DNA from: an uncultured Eubacteriales bacterium
GTDB lineage: Bacteria > Bacillota > Clostridia > Christensenellales > Aristaeellaceae
Assembly: GCA_902764875.1 (NCBI GenBank)
Contig: CACWXP010000007.1
Location: 1 to 64,000, forward strand
Direction of reading: 5' to 3'
DNA length: 64,000 bases
Below the pieces are notes generated by a model. It did not search any database, was not told where the DNA came from, and saw only the letters and a list, made by a program, of their open reading frames with translations. Numbering within the stretch: the stretch's first letter is position 1; each line of letters starts with the position of its first letter. A program made the translations under genes and the position numbers. Shown in pieces: positions 51,970 through 60,921 of this stretch.

Positions 51970-52265
51970 GCGAAACCTGGATTGCGATTCTGGTGGCGGC
52001 GGGCGTGAGCCTGCTGGTGCGGGCACTGCCGCTGACGCTGATCCGGCGGCCGATCCGAAACCGGTTTCTGCGTTCTTTCCTTTATTATGTACCGTATGCA
52101 ACGCTGGCGGTGATGACCTTTCCGGCGATGATTGACGCTTCGGAACATCCGGCGGCGGGCATTGCCGCGCTGGCGGCGGGAACGGTGGCCGCATGGTTCG
52201 GCGCGGGACTGTTCCCCGTGGCGGTGATTACCTGCACCGCAGAGTATCTGGTCGGGCTTCTGTGA
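51966..52265 (+). CDS. azlD: AzlD-family small subunit
   Basis: The 99-residue protein has three or four membrane helices, RALPLTLIRRPI and FLYYVPYATLAVMTFPA, matching AzlD/BrnE. It overlaps azlC by four bases. Confidence 0.88.
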   Translation: MSETWIAILVAAGVSLLVRALPLTLIRRPIRNRFLRSFLYYVPYATLAVMTFPAMIDASEHPAAGIAALAAGTVAAWFGAGLFPVAVITCTAEYLVGLL

Positions 52266-52310
52266 GAGGCGGCCGGGAGAATGTTGTCAAGCACAGGCCG
52301 GGGAGAACAT

Positions 52311-52339
52311 TTGACAACCGGGGCCAATTGGCATATATT
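52311..52339 (+). promoter_or_regulatory. Sigma-A promoter of the sensor-GGDEF gene
   Basis: TTGACA and TATATT with exactly 17 bases between them, about 50 bases upstream of the start codon. Confidence 0.75.
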
Positions 52340-52390
52340 GTAGGGTAAGAAAAACGGAAGCATACCGGACCTGCGTCGGGAGAAACGGAT

Positions 52391-54286
52391 ATGAATTTAG
52401 CGGATCGAAAAATACTGGCTGTCTGTGCATCCTGGGAGGATGTGGAGAACCTGAATCTTATGCTGAACCGGCTGATTGAAGCCACGGAAGGCCGGGGGAT
52501 TCTTCCGGTGTGCGTGGCCTTCGACCGCAGCGGCGTGGAAAGCAGGGGAGGAGAAAGCCTCCTGGAGTTTATGCACGCCTTCGAACTGCCGAACCTGGCC
52601 GGTTTCATGCTGCTGGGCGAGATGATCCGGACCGACGCCATAAATCAGCATATCATCGATTTCGCACAGAAAAAAAGGCTGCCGGTATTCATGCTGGAGC
52701 GCGCGTATGAAGGCTGCATTAATATGGCCTTTGCCTACCGGGACGGCTTTGAGCAGGTTGCCCGCCATATGATTGAAGAACACGGCTGTGACGATATCGT
52801 GATGGTGGCCGGCATCAAGGGCAATTCCTATTCGGAAGAACGGATCAGCCTTTGCCGGAGCATTCTGGAAGAACACGGAAAAACACTGCCGCCGGAGAAA
52901 GTCATCTACGGCGAATACTGGGACGAGCCGACCTACCGGGCGCTGGACGGATATTTTGCGTCCGGCGGCAAGCTGCCCCGGGCCTTCCTGTGCGCCAATG
53001 ACGCCATGGCCATCGCCGTGAGTATTTATCTGTCCGAAAGGAATATCATGGTACCGGACCAGGTGCTGGTGGCCGGGTTCGACGGGATTCTGCCGGGCGA
53101 GAACCATGTTCCCACCATCACCACCGCAAGACCGGATTTCGGGCATATGTACGGCCGGATGATTGACCGGATCCATCACTGGAATCCGGAAGACACGGGG
53201 AAAACGGAAGTCTGGGAGATCCCCTTTGAGTTTATCCCGCGGGAATCCTGCGGCTGCGTCCAGGGGGATGCGTTCACGAGCACGAAGAAAAGCGGGGAAC
53301 TGAAGATCGACAACCTGATCTATACCCGCCACATCCGGGCGATGGGGAATTTCATCCGGAAGACACTGAGCATGAGCTCTCTGGAAAAACTGTCTGAGCA
53401 GCTTTCAACCCTCTTTTCCGGCTGGCCGAACCCGTATTACTACGCGGCGGTGCTGGACGGGAAGGACCGGAACATCGCCCACTGCGTGCTGCACGGACGG
53501 CACGGGCTGTTCGTTCCCGGAACGGATATCTGCTGGCGGGAAACGCCGGTGACCAAAGAACAGTCGGTCCGGAACGATCCGGCTATCCGGATTCTGATGG
53601 TTCAGCTGCTTCAGAACGAAGAGGAGACCATGGGCTATCTGGTTTCCGGCATGCAAGAGTGGAACCTGCGGGAGCAGGAACGCTTTGAAGAAGAAGCGCT
53701 TTTCCTTTCCGCCGCGTTCAACGCGGTCATCGGCAACCAGCGGCTGCAGGCGGCCAACGAAGCGATTCTCCGGATGGCGGAGCACGACTACCTGACGGGA
53801 CTGTACAACCGCCGGGGATTCCTGCGGGAGCTGGAAGCCCGGCTGCAGGCGCCGGAAATGCAGGAAAATGTGCTGACACTGTTTGCCATGGATATGGACC
53901 GGCTGAAAATGATCAACGACGTTTACGGCCATCAGGAGGGCGACTATGCCATCCAGTGCCTGGCGAAGGCGCTGGAGCAGGTGACGGCGGAAAAGGGAAT
54001 CTGCGCCCGGTACGGCGGGGACGAATTCGCCTTTGCCCTGCTGGACAGGGAACCGCTGGACGGGAAGACGGAGGAGATCCGGCAGGAGATTGAAGAAAAG
54101 GCCCGCGCAATCTGCGGGAAGAAGGAATATCAAATTTCTGCCAGCATCGGCGCGACGGCCTGTACGGTGGCGGAATGTGTGTCGCTGGATCAGATTCTGG
54201 CGAAGGCGGACGGGGCACTTTATGCAGACAAGAGCAAACGCGGAGGAAGACGGAAGGAAGACAGAGGAGGATACGATGGAAAATAA
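52391..54286 (+). CDS. LacI-type ligand-sensor domain fused to GGDEF diguanylate cyclase
   Basis: The 631-residue protein has no helix-turn-helix and no membrane helix. Residues 1-290 are a periplasmic-binding-protein-like sensor as in LacI regulators (CANDAMAIAVSIYL, VAGFDG). A central region of about 150 residues was not recognised. The C-terminus is a GGDEF domain with DYLTGLYNRRGF and the intact active site RYGGDEFAFAL. It should make c-di-GMP in response to a cytoplasmic ligand. Its stop overlaps the start of an NHLM HlyD remnant, so it once regulated or accompanied such a locus. Confidence 0.85.
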   Translation: MNLADRKILAVCASWEDVENLNLMLNRLIEATEGRGILPVCVAFDRSGVESRGGESLLEFMHAFELPNLAGFMLLGEMIRTDAINQHIIDFAQKKRLPVFMLERAYEGCINMAFAYRDGFEQVARHMIEEHGCDDIVMVAGIKGNSYSEERISLCRSILEEHGKTLPPEKVIYGEYWDEPTYRALDGYFASGGKLPRAFLCANDAMAIAVSIYLSERNIMVPDQVLVAGFDGILPGENHVPTITTARPDFGHMYGRMIDRIHHWNPEDTGKTEVWEIPFEFIPRESCGCVQGDAFTSTKKSGELKIDNLIYTRHIRAMGNFIRKTLSMSSLEKLSEQLSTLFSGWPNPYYYAAVLDGKDRNIAHCVLHGRHGLFVPGTDICWRETPVTKEQSVRNDPAIRILMVQLLQNEEETMGYLVSGMQEWNLREQERFEEEALFLSAAFNAVIGNQRLQAANEAILRMAEHDYLTGLYNRRGFLRELEARLQAPEMQENVLTLFAMDMDRLKMINDVYGHQEGDYAIQCLAKALEQVTAEKGICARYGGDEFAFALLDREPLDGKTEEIRQEIEEKARAICGKKEYQISASIGATACTVAECVSLDQILAKADGALYADKSKRGGRRKEDRGGYDGK

Positions 54287-54395
54287 GCTGTTTCGTCAAA
54301 AGAGTATAGACCGGGTTTCGTCTCCGGAACAATTGCAGGACTATATGCGCGTGACCAACCCCGGCGTATGGATGGATACAACGATGCCCTTGTAA
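54276..54395 (+). pseudogene. Truncated NHLM HlyD gene (5' remnant)
   Basis: The first 33 codons read LFRQKSIDRVSSPEQL and MRVTNPGVWM, closely matching the N-terminus of the HlyD-like gene at 42685. Similarity stops at about 54375, where an insertion-sequence remnant begins, and the frame ends seven codons later. A second NHLM export locus was probably here and has been deleted. Confidence 0.8.
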
Positions 54396-54730
54396 CCAGA
54401 TCGAAGACAACTCCTTCATTGGAAGGACGGCTGTTCTGTCAGTTTGTTGCATTCGGGTATGAGAGCTATCTGCAGACTGCCGTAAACAAAGTAAAAGCGG
54501 CTTTAGCTGTACCAAACGGAGATCTTGAACATGATAAAGCAGACAATATGCGGAAAGAGAAAGCCCTGCTGAATTGGCTGAGCAAGATGTCGATTGCGAA
54601 ACTGATGGACTGGTTTGACGCGGTTCAGGAAACCACAGTCAACACCAACATCGGAAAGACAAGATGGAGAACAGAAACAGTTGAACGTGACAGACTGTTC
54701 CTCAGGAAGCTTGGTGTTCTGAATGGTTGA
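54375..54730 (+). pseudogene. 3' remnant of an IS4/IS1634-type transposase
   Basis: The frame reads SLEGRLFCQFVAFGYESYL, then WLSKMSIAKLMDWFDAV and ERDRLFLRKLGV, the C-terminal end of DDE transposases of the IS4/IS1634 type. The catalytic core is missing. The codon use is more AT-rich than in neighbouring genes. The next 127 bases to the terminator probably contain the element's end; no inverted repeat could be identified. Confidence 0.7.
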
Positions 54731-54856
54731 TTATAGATGACCATAACTCGGATTTCAGGGTTCAAAGAAAACCACCCAGACAGATCCGATCGATAATGTT
54801 GCCACGCAGGATCCCCTTGCGGATTAAGGATTCGATCATGGATCATTGATCTATCA

Positions 54857-54893
54857 GCAGAAAAGCTCACCCTTGACGGGTGAGCTTTTCTGC
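54857..54893. terminator. Perfect 16-bp terminator hairpin
   Basis: GCAGAAAAGCTCACCC pairs with GGGTGAGCTTTTCTGC around a 5-base loop, giving A-rich and T-rich stem ends on either strand. It isolates dapA from the broken region upstream. Confidence 0.88.
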
Positions 54894-54899
54894 TTTCCG

Positions 54900-54928
54900 T
54901 TGATTGCGGGGGCGACAAGTGATATACT
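54900..54928 (+). promoter_or_regulatory. Promoter of dapA
   Basis: TTGATT and TATACT with 17 bases between them; the -10 is extended (TGA-TATACT). Confidence 0.65.
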
Positions 54929-55003
54929 GTCAAAGTTGGGTGAAAGAATGAGACAGAGTAAACCAAGACCGAAGAGATATGACAAGGCACAGGAGGAAAC
55001 AAC

Positions 55004-55897
55004 ATGGCACTTTTTACGGGCTGCGGAACAGCTTTGATTACCCCCTTCCGGAAGGGCGAAATTGACTATGCGGCGCTGGACCGGCTGGTGGAAACCCAGC
55101 TGGAAGCGGGGGTGGACGCCCTGATCGCGGCGGGCACCACCGGAGAGCCGGCGACCATGACCTGGGAGGAGCACCTGAACGTGATCCGCCGGGTTGTGGA
55201 TGTGACCCACGGGCGGGTGCCTGTCATTGCGGGCACCGGGTCCAACTGCACCCGGGAGGCGGTGGAGGCCGCGCGCATGTCCAAACAGTTCGGCGCCGAC
55301 GCCCAGCTGGTTGTGACACCCTATTACAACAAGACCAGCCAGGAGGGCCTGATTGCGCATTACCATGCCGTGGCCGACGCGGCAACGCTGCCTGTGATCG
55401 TTTACAACGTGCCGAGCCGCACGGGGATCAATATGGGACCGGAAGCGCTGGCGGCCATCTGTGCCCATCCGAACATCATCGGCGTGAAGGAAGCCAGCAG
55501 TGATGTGGGCCAGTCGCTGGAGAAAATGCGGATGGTCGGGGATCAGGCGGATTTCTACTGCGGAAACGACGATATCGCCGTGCCGATGATCGCCTGCGGA
55601 TACAAAGGTCTTATTTCCGTTGTGTCTAACGTGGCACCGAAGGAAACCACCGAGATGACCCATCTGGCGCTGGAAGGGAAAAACCATGAAGCCGCCGGCT
55701 GGCAGCTGAAACTGCTTCCGCTGATCAACGCGCTGTTCTGCGAAACCAGCCCCATTCCCTGCAAGGCGGCCATGGCTGCTATCGGTATGTGCGAAGACGA
55801 GGTCCGGCTGCCGCTGGTTCCCATGCAGCAGCGGAACCGCCCCCGGCTGTACAAGGCGATGGCGGATCTCGGCCTGAGAATGACGGAGACGATCTGA
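55004..55897 (+). CDS. dapA: 4-hydroxy-tetrahydrodipicolinate synthase
   Basis: The 297-residue protein has GTALITPF, AAGTTGEPATM, the catalytic Tyr in VYNVPSRTG and the Schiff-base Lys in GVKEASSD. It condenses pyruvate and aspartate semialdehyde in lysine and diaminopimelate synthesis. AGGAGG precedes the ATG. Confidence 0.93.
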   Translation: MALFTGCGTALITPFRKGEIDYAALDRLVETQLEAGVDALIAAGTTGEPATMTWEEHLNVIRRVVDVTHGRVPVIAGTGSNCTREAVEAARMSKQFGADAQLVVTPYYNKTSQEGLIAHYHAVADAATLPVIVYNVPSRTGINMGPEALAAICAHPNIIGVKEASSDVGQSLEKMRMVGDQADFYCGNDDIAVPMIACGYKGLISVVSNVAPKETTEMTHLALEGKNHEAAGWQLKLLPLINALFCETSPIPCKAAMAAIGMCEDEVRLPLVPMQQRNRPRLYKAMADLGLRMTETI

Positions 55898-55926
55898 AGA
55901 TAAGACGGCATGTCAGGAGACAAAAA

Positions 55927-56190
55927 ATGTATAACAGAAAAGCGGCCGGGGAGATCTTTCGCAGGTATGCAGAACAATACGATATGCAGAATACTCTGAT
56001 ACGGCACAAGGTTGAGCATACTTTTCGCGTGGCGGAGCTTTGCGGGCGGTACGCGGAGGCGCTGGCGATGGCCGGGGAGGATACGGATCTTGCCTGGCTG
56101 ATCGGGCTGATGCATGATATCGGACGCTTTGCGCTGGCGCGGGGGCGACAAAAAGCATGCAGCAGAAGCAGAACGAGAACCGCAGAGTGA
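55927..56190 (+). pseudogene. Truncated HD-domain phosphohydrolase
   Basis: About 75 codons of an HD-domain protein are intact, with HKVEHTFRVAEL and the metal-binding pair LMHDIGRF, but the sequence then switches at about 56150 to unrelated Arg/Ser-rich residues and stops. Only the first third of the usual domain is left. A frame of 50 codons at 56157-56309 follows with a hydrophobic centre; it was not recognised and may be part of the inserted sequence. Confidence 0.65.
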
Positions 56191-56421
56191 GCAATCTTTT
56201 AAGGGCGTTCATGGGGTACATCCTGTTTTGTTTTATGTTTAAGGAAAGTATAGCATATTCCCGGGAATTCATCCATTCCGGGGAAGCGCCTTTGAGACGG
56301 CTTGTGTGATGATTTGTCTGTTTATCACGCAAGTGAACGCTGGTCGGGGTAGAATATGAGTGTGGAATTGTGGTATGATAAACGGCGACTGAATATGCTG
56401 TAGCCTTCGGGGAATGACGCG

Positions 56422-57699
56422 ATGATTAATTATGCGATCGACCTGACCGGTCTGATCATCAGTATACTGGGACTGACACTGGTTCTGCGAAGCAACGTCC
56501 TTGAGAGGCGTTCGCGCCAGTACTTTCTGTGGATTTTTATTATCCTGATCGGTTATGCCGTATCCGATCTGGTCAGCTGGCTGACAATGGAGAAAGCCGA
56601 AAGAGGATGGATTCTTGTATCAAAGACCGGATTGTTTCTCGCATCCGCTTTCTCCGGCGCCCTGATTCCGCTGGTGGCCGGATTCCTGCTGTATTCCGCC
56701 GGCGAGAAAAAGGCATTCGGGAACCGTGTTTTTCAAATGATCGTTGCCGTTTTTGTCCTCTATTTATTTTCGCTGATCTATGCACAGTTTTCAACCACCA
56801 TCTATTATTACGATGACCTGAATACCTATCATCGGGGACCGTGGTATCCTGTGCTGCTGATTCTGCCGATTCTGATGTCGGTCCTCTATATCTGGCTGCT
56901 TTGGAACAAACGAAAAAAGCTTTCCAAAGAGCATAAGGCCGTATTTGCATGCTATATTCTGATTCCGGGTATATCGATGATTATCCAGATCGTGTTTTAC
57001 GGCGTCAGCATTATCGTTCTCGGCGTATCCATCGCAGCTTTTATTATGCTGACGAATGTCTTAAGTGATCACAGAAAACAGTTTTATATGCAACAGGCAG
57101 AAAACAGCAAACTGAGAACAGAGATCCTTCTGAGCCAGATTCAGCCTCATTTTCTGTTCAACACACTGGGAACGATCAGCCATCTGTGCAACGACGCTCC
57201 GGAAGCGAAGAAGGCGATTGTCCTTTTTTCGCGGTATCTTCGCGGGAATATCGAAGTGCTGTCAAAAGAAATGCTCATTCCTTTCGACAAAGAGATCGAT
57301 CATGTGAGAATGTTTCTGGAACTTGAGAAACTGCGCTTCGGAGAGAGCCTGCTGGTTTCCTGGGAACTGGCGTGCATGGATTTCATGATCCCGTCTTTGA
57401 TACTGCAGCCTCTGGTTGAAAACGCTGTACGTTACGGCGTGAGAGGAAACGCAGACGGATGCGGAACCGTACGGATTCTTTCAAGGGATTGTTCGGATCA
57501 TTACGAAATCAGCGTGGTTGACGACGGTCCGGGTTTCAGTCCGGGAGACAAGCAGGGTTTCGACGAGAGAACCCACGTCGGCATTGAAAACGTGAAGGAA
57601 AGACTGCGCGCCGTCTGCAACGGAGAACTTCGTATTCAATCAGCACCCGGAGCGGGAACACGGGCAATTATCATTTTGCCAAAGGAGAAAGAGACATGA
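56422..57699 (+). CDS. LytS/YesM-type sensor histidine kinase
   Basis: The 425-residue protein has about seven N-terminal membrane helices, then the His_kinase domain with the phospho-His in LLSQIQPHFLFNTLGTI, and an ATPase domain (QPLVENAVRYGV, VDDGPGFSPG). It lacks an extracellular domain, so the ligand should be sensed in the membrane. Its stop overlaps the regulator start by four bases. Codon use is less GC-rich than in the adjacent importer. Confidence 0.88.
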   Translation: MINYAIDLTGLIISILGLTLVLRSNVLERRSRQYFLWIFIILIGYAVSDLVSWLTMEKAERGWILVSKTGLFLASAFSGALIPLVAGFLLYSAGEKKAFGNRVFQMIVAVFVLYLFSLIYAQFSTTIYYYDDLNTYHRGPWYPVLLILPILMSVLYIWLLWNKRKKLSKEHKAVFACYILIPGISMIIQIVFYGVSIIVLGVSIAAFIMLTNVLSDHRKQFYMQQAENSKLRTEILLSQIQPHFLFNTLGTISHLCNDAPEAKKAIVLFSRYLRGNIEVLSKEMLIPFDKEIDHVRMFLELEKLRFGESLLVSWELACMDFMIPSLILQPLVENAVRYGVRGNADGCGTVRILSRDCSDHYEISVVDDGPGFSPGDKQGFDERTHVGIENVKERLRAVCNGELRIQSAPGAGTRAIIILPKEKET

Positions 57700-58508
57700 T
57701 TATTTTCGCTATTGACGACGAAACCGCCATCCTTTCCGAGCTTCATCATTCCATTGAAGAAGCCCGTCCGGAAGTCGAAATTCATGATTTCAGATTTGCT
57801 GCCGAAGCGCTGAAAGCGATTACGGAAAGCGGCATTATTCCCGATATCGTCTTTTCCGATATTGAGCTTCCGGGCATGAACGGACTGGAGCTTGCTGTGC
57901 GAATCAAGCAGACGGCGTCCATGACAAAAATCGTTTTTGTGACGGGCTATTCCCAGTACGCGGTGGAGGCCTATCAACAGCACATCAACGGCTATGTGCT
58001 GAAACCGATCGACGCGGAACAGATTCGGCAGGAGCTGGATTATCTGACGGAGCCTTACAGGCAGGTTCCCGGCAAGCTGCAGGTGAGATGCTTCGGCTAT
58101 TTCGAAATCTTCTGGAACGGAAAGCCTGTTTCCTTCGGACGAAAACAGACAAAGGAGCTGCTTGCCTTTCTGATTGACCGAAACAGTATCTGCACTTCCG
58201 AGGAAATCTCCGACGCGCTTTGGGAGGGTGACACGGACATCAGAGCATGCAAAACAAGACTCAGAAGTTTACTGCATGATTTGAAACAGACGCTTGCAGC
58301 AATCGGGGTCAACAATCTGGTGATTCGCAGGAGAGATACCATCGGGATTGACGCCACCTGTCTGGACTGCGATTATTACCGTTTTCTGAGAGGCGATATT
58401 CAGGCCATTAATGCGTTCCACGGCGAATACATGAAACAGTACAGCTGGGCGGAATCCACGCTCGGGAACATCGCGCTTGAAAGCAACAGGTTCTCCTTAC
58501 GGCGGTAA
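57696..58508 (+). CDS. Response regulator with SARP-type DNA-binding domain
   Basis: The 270-residue protein has a receiver domain (DDE pair; Asp in IVFSDIELPG; Lys in VLKPID) followed by a winged-helix domain: LQVRCFGYFEIFWNGKPV, RKQTKELLAFLI and CKTRLRSLLHDL, the OmpR/SARP-like output also seen in some Clostridia regulators. It probably controls the neighbouring sugar importer, whose promoter lies 120 bases downstream. Confidence 0.85.
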   Translation: MIIFAIDDETAILSELHHSIEEARPEVEIHDFRFAAEALKAITESGIIPDIVFSDIELPGMNGLELAVRIKQTASMTKIVFVTGYSQYAVEAYQQHINGYVLKPIDAEQIRQELDYLTEPYRQVPGKLQVRCFGYFEIFWNGKPVSFGRKQTKELLAFLIDRNSICTSEEISDALWEGDTDIRACKTRLRSLLHDLKQTLAAIGVNNLVIRRRDTIGIDATCLDCDYYRFLRGDIQAINAFHGEYMKQYSWAESTLGNIALESNRFSLRR

Positions 58509-58580
58509 GACCAGCGGGCGAAATACGAGCGAAGCCGTTTGGACGGAAATCCGGGATGCTGTGTGAACGATCACGGAGCA

Positions 58581-58624
58581 GGATGGCTCATGCGGCCCGA
58601 CGGGATGGGGATGGCTCATGCGGC
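58581..58624. repeat. 16-bp direct repeat between regulator and importer
   Basis: GGATGGCTCATGCGGC occurs at 58581 and 58609, 28 bases apart, just upstream of the importer promoter. It could be a regulator binding site or another short duplication. Confidence 0.65.
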
Positions 58625-58628
58625 TCGA

Positions 58629-58657
58629 TTGACAAAGGAAGGGGCAAAAGATATAAT
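58629..58657 (+). promoter_or_regulatory. Consensus sigma-A promoter of the sugar importer
   Basis: TTGACA and TATAAT with exactly 17 bases between them, a perfect match to consensus, about 54 bases upstream of the binding-protein start. Confidence 0.9.
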
Positions 58658-58710
58658 GGAGGAAACGCAGCACAGGACAGCTGCAAAAACAATATATGGA
58701 GGGTTGAATT

Positions 58711-59970
58711 ATGAAGAAGGTCCTTTCCGTTATCCTGGCCCTGGCGATGCTGCTTGCCATCGGAATTGCCCCGGCCGCCGCTGAAGACATCACGCTGGAT
58801 GTCATCATCGCGCAGTACGGCCCCAACACCCAGGAATGGTTCCTGGGCAAGGGCATGGACGGCTCCAACTTCGTTGAGAAGTTCGAGGCGGCCAACCCCG
58901 GCATCAAGCTGAACCTGGAAGTCGTTTCCTGGAACGATCTTTACACGGTCGTTTCCACCAAGATCAGCAACAACAACGCCCCCGACATCCTGAACATTGA
59001 CGTTTTCGCGGACTATGCCAATGAAGGTCTGCTGATGCCCGTTTCGGACTACTGCCCGGACGAGCTGTTCAAGGATTTCTTCCCGTCCTTCATCGAGCAG
59101 TCCGTGATCGACGGCACCTGCTGGGCCGTTCCGGACCTGGCTTCCGCCCGCGCGCTGTTCTACAACGTGGACGTGCTGAAGGAAGCCGGCGTTGAAGTGC
59201 CAACGACCTGGGCTGAACTGGAAGACGCTTCCCAGGCGATCCTCGACGCTTTCGGCGGCGATGTTTATCCCTGGGGCATTGACATGACCACCGACGAAGG
59301 CCAGGCGGCGTTTGCCTACTACACCTGGGGCAACAACGGCGGCTTCGTTGACGAGAAGGGCGAATGGGTGCTGAACAGCGACGCCAACGTGGAAGCCATC
59401 GAATATGCCATCGGCCTGGTTTCCAAGGGATTCACCAACCCGAACCCGGCGACCCAGACCCGGTACGACCTGCAGGATATGTTCGCGGCCGGCAAACTGG
59501 CGATGCTGATCGCCCCGAACCAGCTGCCCACCTACGTGGCCGACAAGGAAGGCAATGTGAACATGGCGACCGCCGCGCTTCCGCACAACGAAGGCGCGAC
59601 CTCCAGCTCCGTCGGCGTTATGGACCGGATCATGGCCTTCAAGGACGACGCGGCTCCCGATCAGGCGGCCCGGAACGAAGCCATCGGCAAGTTCCTGACC
59701 TTCTTCTACGATCCCGCCAACTATGTGGGCTGGGTTTCCATGGAAGGCTTCCTGCCCGCGGTCAACTCCGCGGTAGGCGCCCTGGTTGAGGCGGATCCGA
59801 GCTTCCAGGCCTGGCTGGACGTGCTGGGCGGCGCGAAGTTCTATCCGACCACGAAGGCGGAATGGAACGACGTGAAGCAGGGTGTGATCGACGTTGAGCA
59901 GCAGGCACTGACCGGCGGCAACGTGAAGGAACTGCTGGATGCTCTGCAGACCAAGATCGCCGGCAAATAA
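58711..59970 (+). CDS. Sugar ABC transporter substrate-binding protein
   Basis: The 419-residue protein has a signal peptide ending near APAAAED and the family 1 extracellular solute-binding fold (PDILNIDVFADYANEGLL, MFAAGKLAMLIAPNQ). There is no lipobox cysteine. Codon use is strongly biased, fitting high expression from the consensus promoter. Two MalFG-type permeases and a NahK-like kinase follow, so an oligosaccharide with N-acetylhexosamine or similar sugar is the likely ligand (inference). Confidence 0.88.
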   Translation: MKKVLSVILALAMLLAIGIAPAAAEDITLDVIIAQYGPNTQEWFLGKGMDGSNFVEKFEAANPGIKLNLEVVSWNDLYTVVSTKISNNNAPDILNIDVFADYANEGLLMPVSDYCPDELFKDFFPSFIEQSVIDGTCWAVPDLASARALFYNVDVLKEAGVEVPTTWAELEDASQAILDAFGGDVYPWGIDMTTDEGQAAFAYYTWGNNGGFVDEKGEWVLNSDANVEAIEYAIGLVSKGFTNPNPATQTRYDLQDMFAAGKLAMLIAPNQLPTYVADKEGNVNMATAALPHNEGATSSSVGVMDRIMAFKDDAAPDQAARNEAIGKFLTFFYDPANYVGWVSMEGFLPAVNSAVGALVEADPSFQAWLDVLGGAKFYPTTKAEWNDVKQGVIDVEQQALTGGNVKELLDALQTKIAGK

Positions 59971-59981
59971 TCCAATTATTT

Positions 59982-60010
59982 CGGGAGGCCGGGGGAAGCC
60001 CGGCCTCCCG
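59982..60010 (+). terminator. Intercistronic hairpin after the binding-protein gene
   Basis: CGGGAGGCCGGG pairs with CCCGGCCTCCCG around a 5-base loop, followed by TTTGTT. Its position suggests partial termination or mRNA stabilisation that gives more binding protein than permease. Confidence 0.75.
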
Positions 60011-60030
60011 TTTGTTATGGGAGTGAGTTC

Positions 60031-60921
60031 ATGCGCTCTGTGTTTATGCGTCATCGGTGGGAACCTTACCTCTGGATTCTTCCCAGCGTTCTGCTGATGC
60101 TGATTTTCGTCGTGTTTCCGATCGGAATCGTATTCCGGCTGGCCTTCAGCAACATCAGCCGGGCCGGTGTGGTCGGGGACTTCGCGGGACTGAAGAATTT
60201 TCAGGAAGCGGTTTCTTCCGCCGCTTTCCCACAGGTGATGCTGAACACCCTGATCTGGGTGGTTTCCGTGGTGGGGCTTTCGACGCTGACGGGCTTCATC
60301 TGCGCGATGGTGCTGAACCAGGAGTTTGTCGGGCGGAAGATTGCCCGGTCCATCATGGTATTCCCGTGGGCGGCTTCGCTGGTGATTCAGGCTTCCGTAT
60401 GGAACTACATCATCAAGATGGAATACGGAAACCTGAACAACATACTGCTGAATCTCGGGTTTATTCAGAGCGCGGTGAACTGGCGCGCAAGCTATCAGAT
60501 TGAGTTTGTCTGGGAATGCGCGATCGGCATCATTGTGACGATTCCTTTCGTGACCTTTACGGTACTGAGCGGGCTGCAGTCCATTGACGACGCCTACTAT
60601 GAAGCGGCGACGGTGGACGGGGCGGGCTTCTGGAAAAAGCTGCGCCATGTGACGCTGCCGCTGGTGAAACCCTCGCTGACGGTTTCCATGGTGCTGAACA
60701 TCATCTATGTTTTCAACTCTTTCCCGATCATCTATACGATCACCAAAGGCGCACCGGCCAACAAGACGGACACGATGGTCACGTACCTCTACATGCTGGC
60801 GTTCTATGACCAGAAGAAAGGTCCGGCCACGGCGCTTTCCGTGATCGGGTTTGTGATCCTGTGCGTTGCCTCCGGTATCTACATGTTTATCACGATGCGG
60901 AAGGAGGACACAGGCCTATGA
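60031..60921 (+). CDS. Sugar ABC transporter permease (MalF-type)
   Basis: The 296-residue protein has six membrane helices and the coupling segment EAATVDGAGFWKKLRHVTLPLVKP (EAA motif). It starts with ATG 61 bases after the binding-protein gene, beyond the hairpin, and overlaps the second permease gene by four bases. Confidence 0.88.
   Translation: MRSVFMRHRWEPYLWILPSVLLMLIFVVFPIGIVFRLAFSNISRAGVVGDFAGLKNFQEAVSSAAFPQVMLNTLIWVVSVVGLSTLTGFICAMVLNQEFVGRKIARSIMVFPWAASLVIQASVWNYIIKMEYGNLNNILLNLGFIQSAVNWRASYQIEFVWECAIGIIVTIPFVTFTVLSGLQSIDDAYYEAATVDGAGFWKKLRHVTLPLVKPSLTVSMVLNIIYVFNSFPIIYTITKGAPANKTDTMVTYLYMLAFYDQKKGPATALSVIGFVILCVASGIYMFITMRKEDTGL

Noticed and set aside
56157-56309. 50-codon open frame with hydrophobic centre after the HD remnant
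   Set aside because: No clear ribosome site and no recognised family; it may belong to an inserted element, so it is not listed as a gene.
58588-60648. Long antisense open frame opposite the sugar-binding protein
   Set aside because: The plus strand has a full signal peptide and binding-protein fold behind a consensus promoter; the antisense product has no recognisable motifs.
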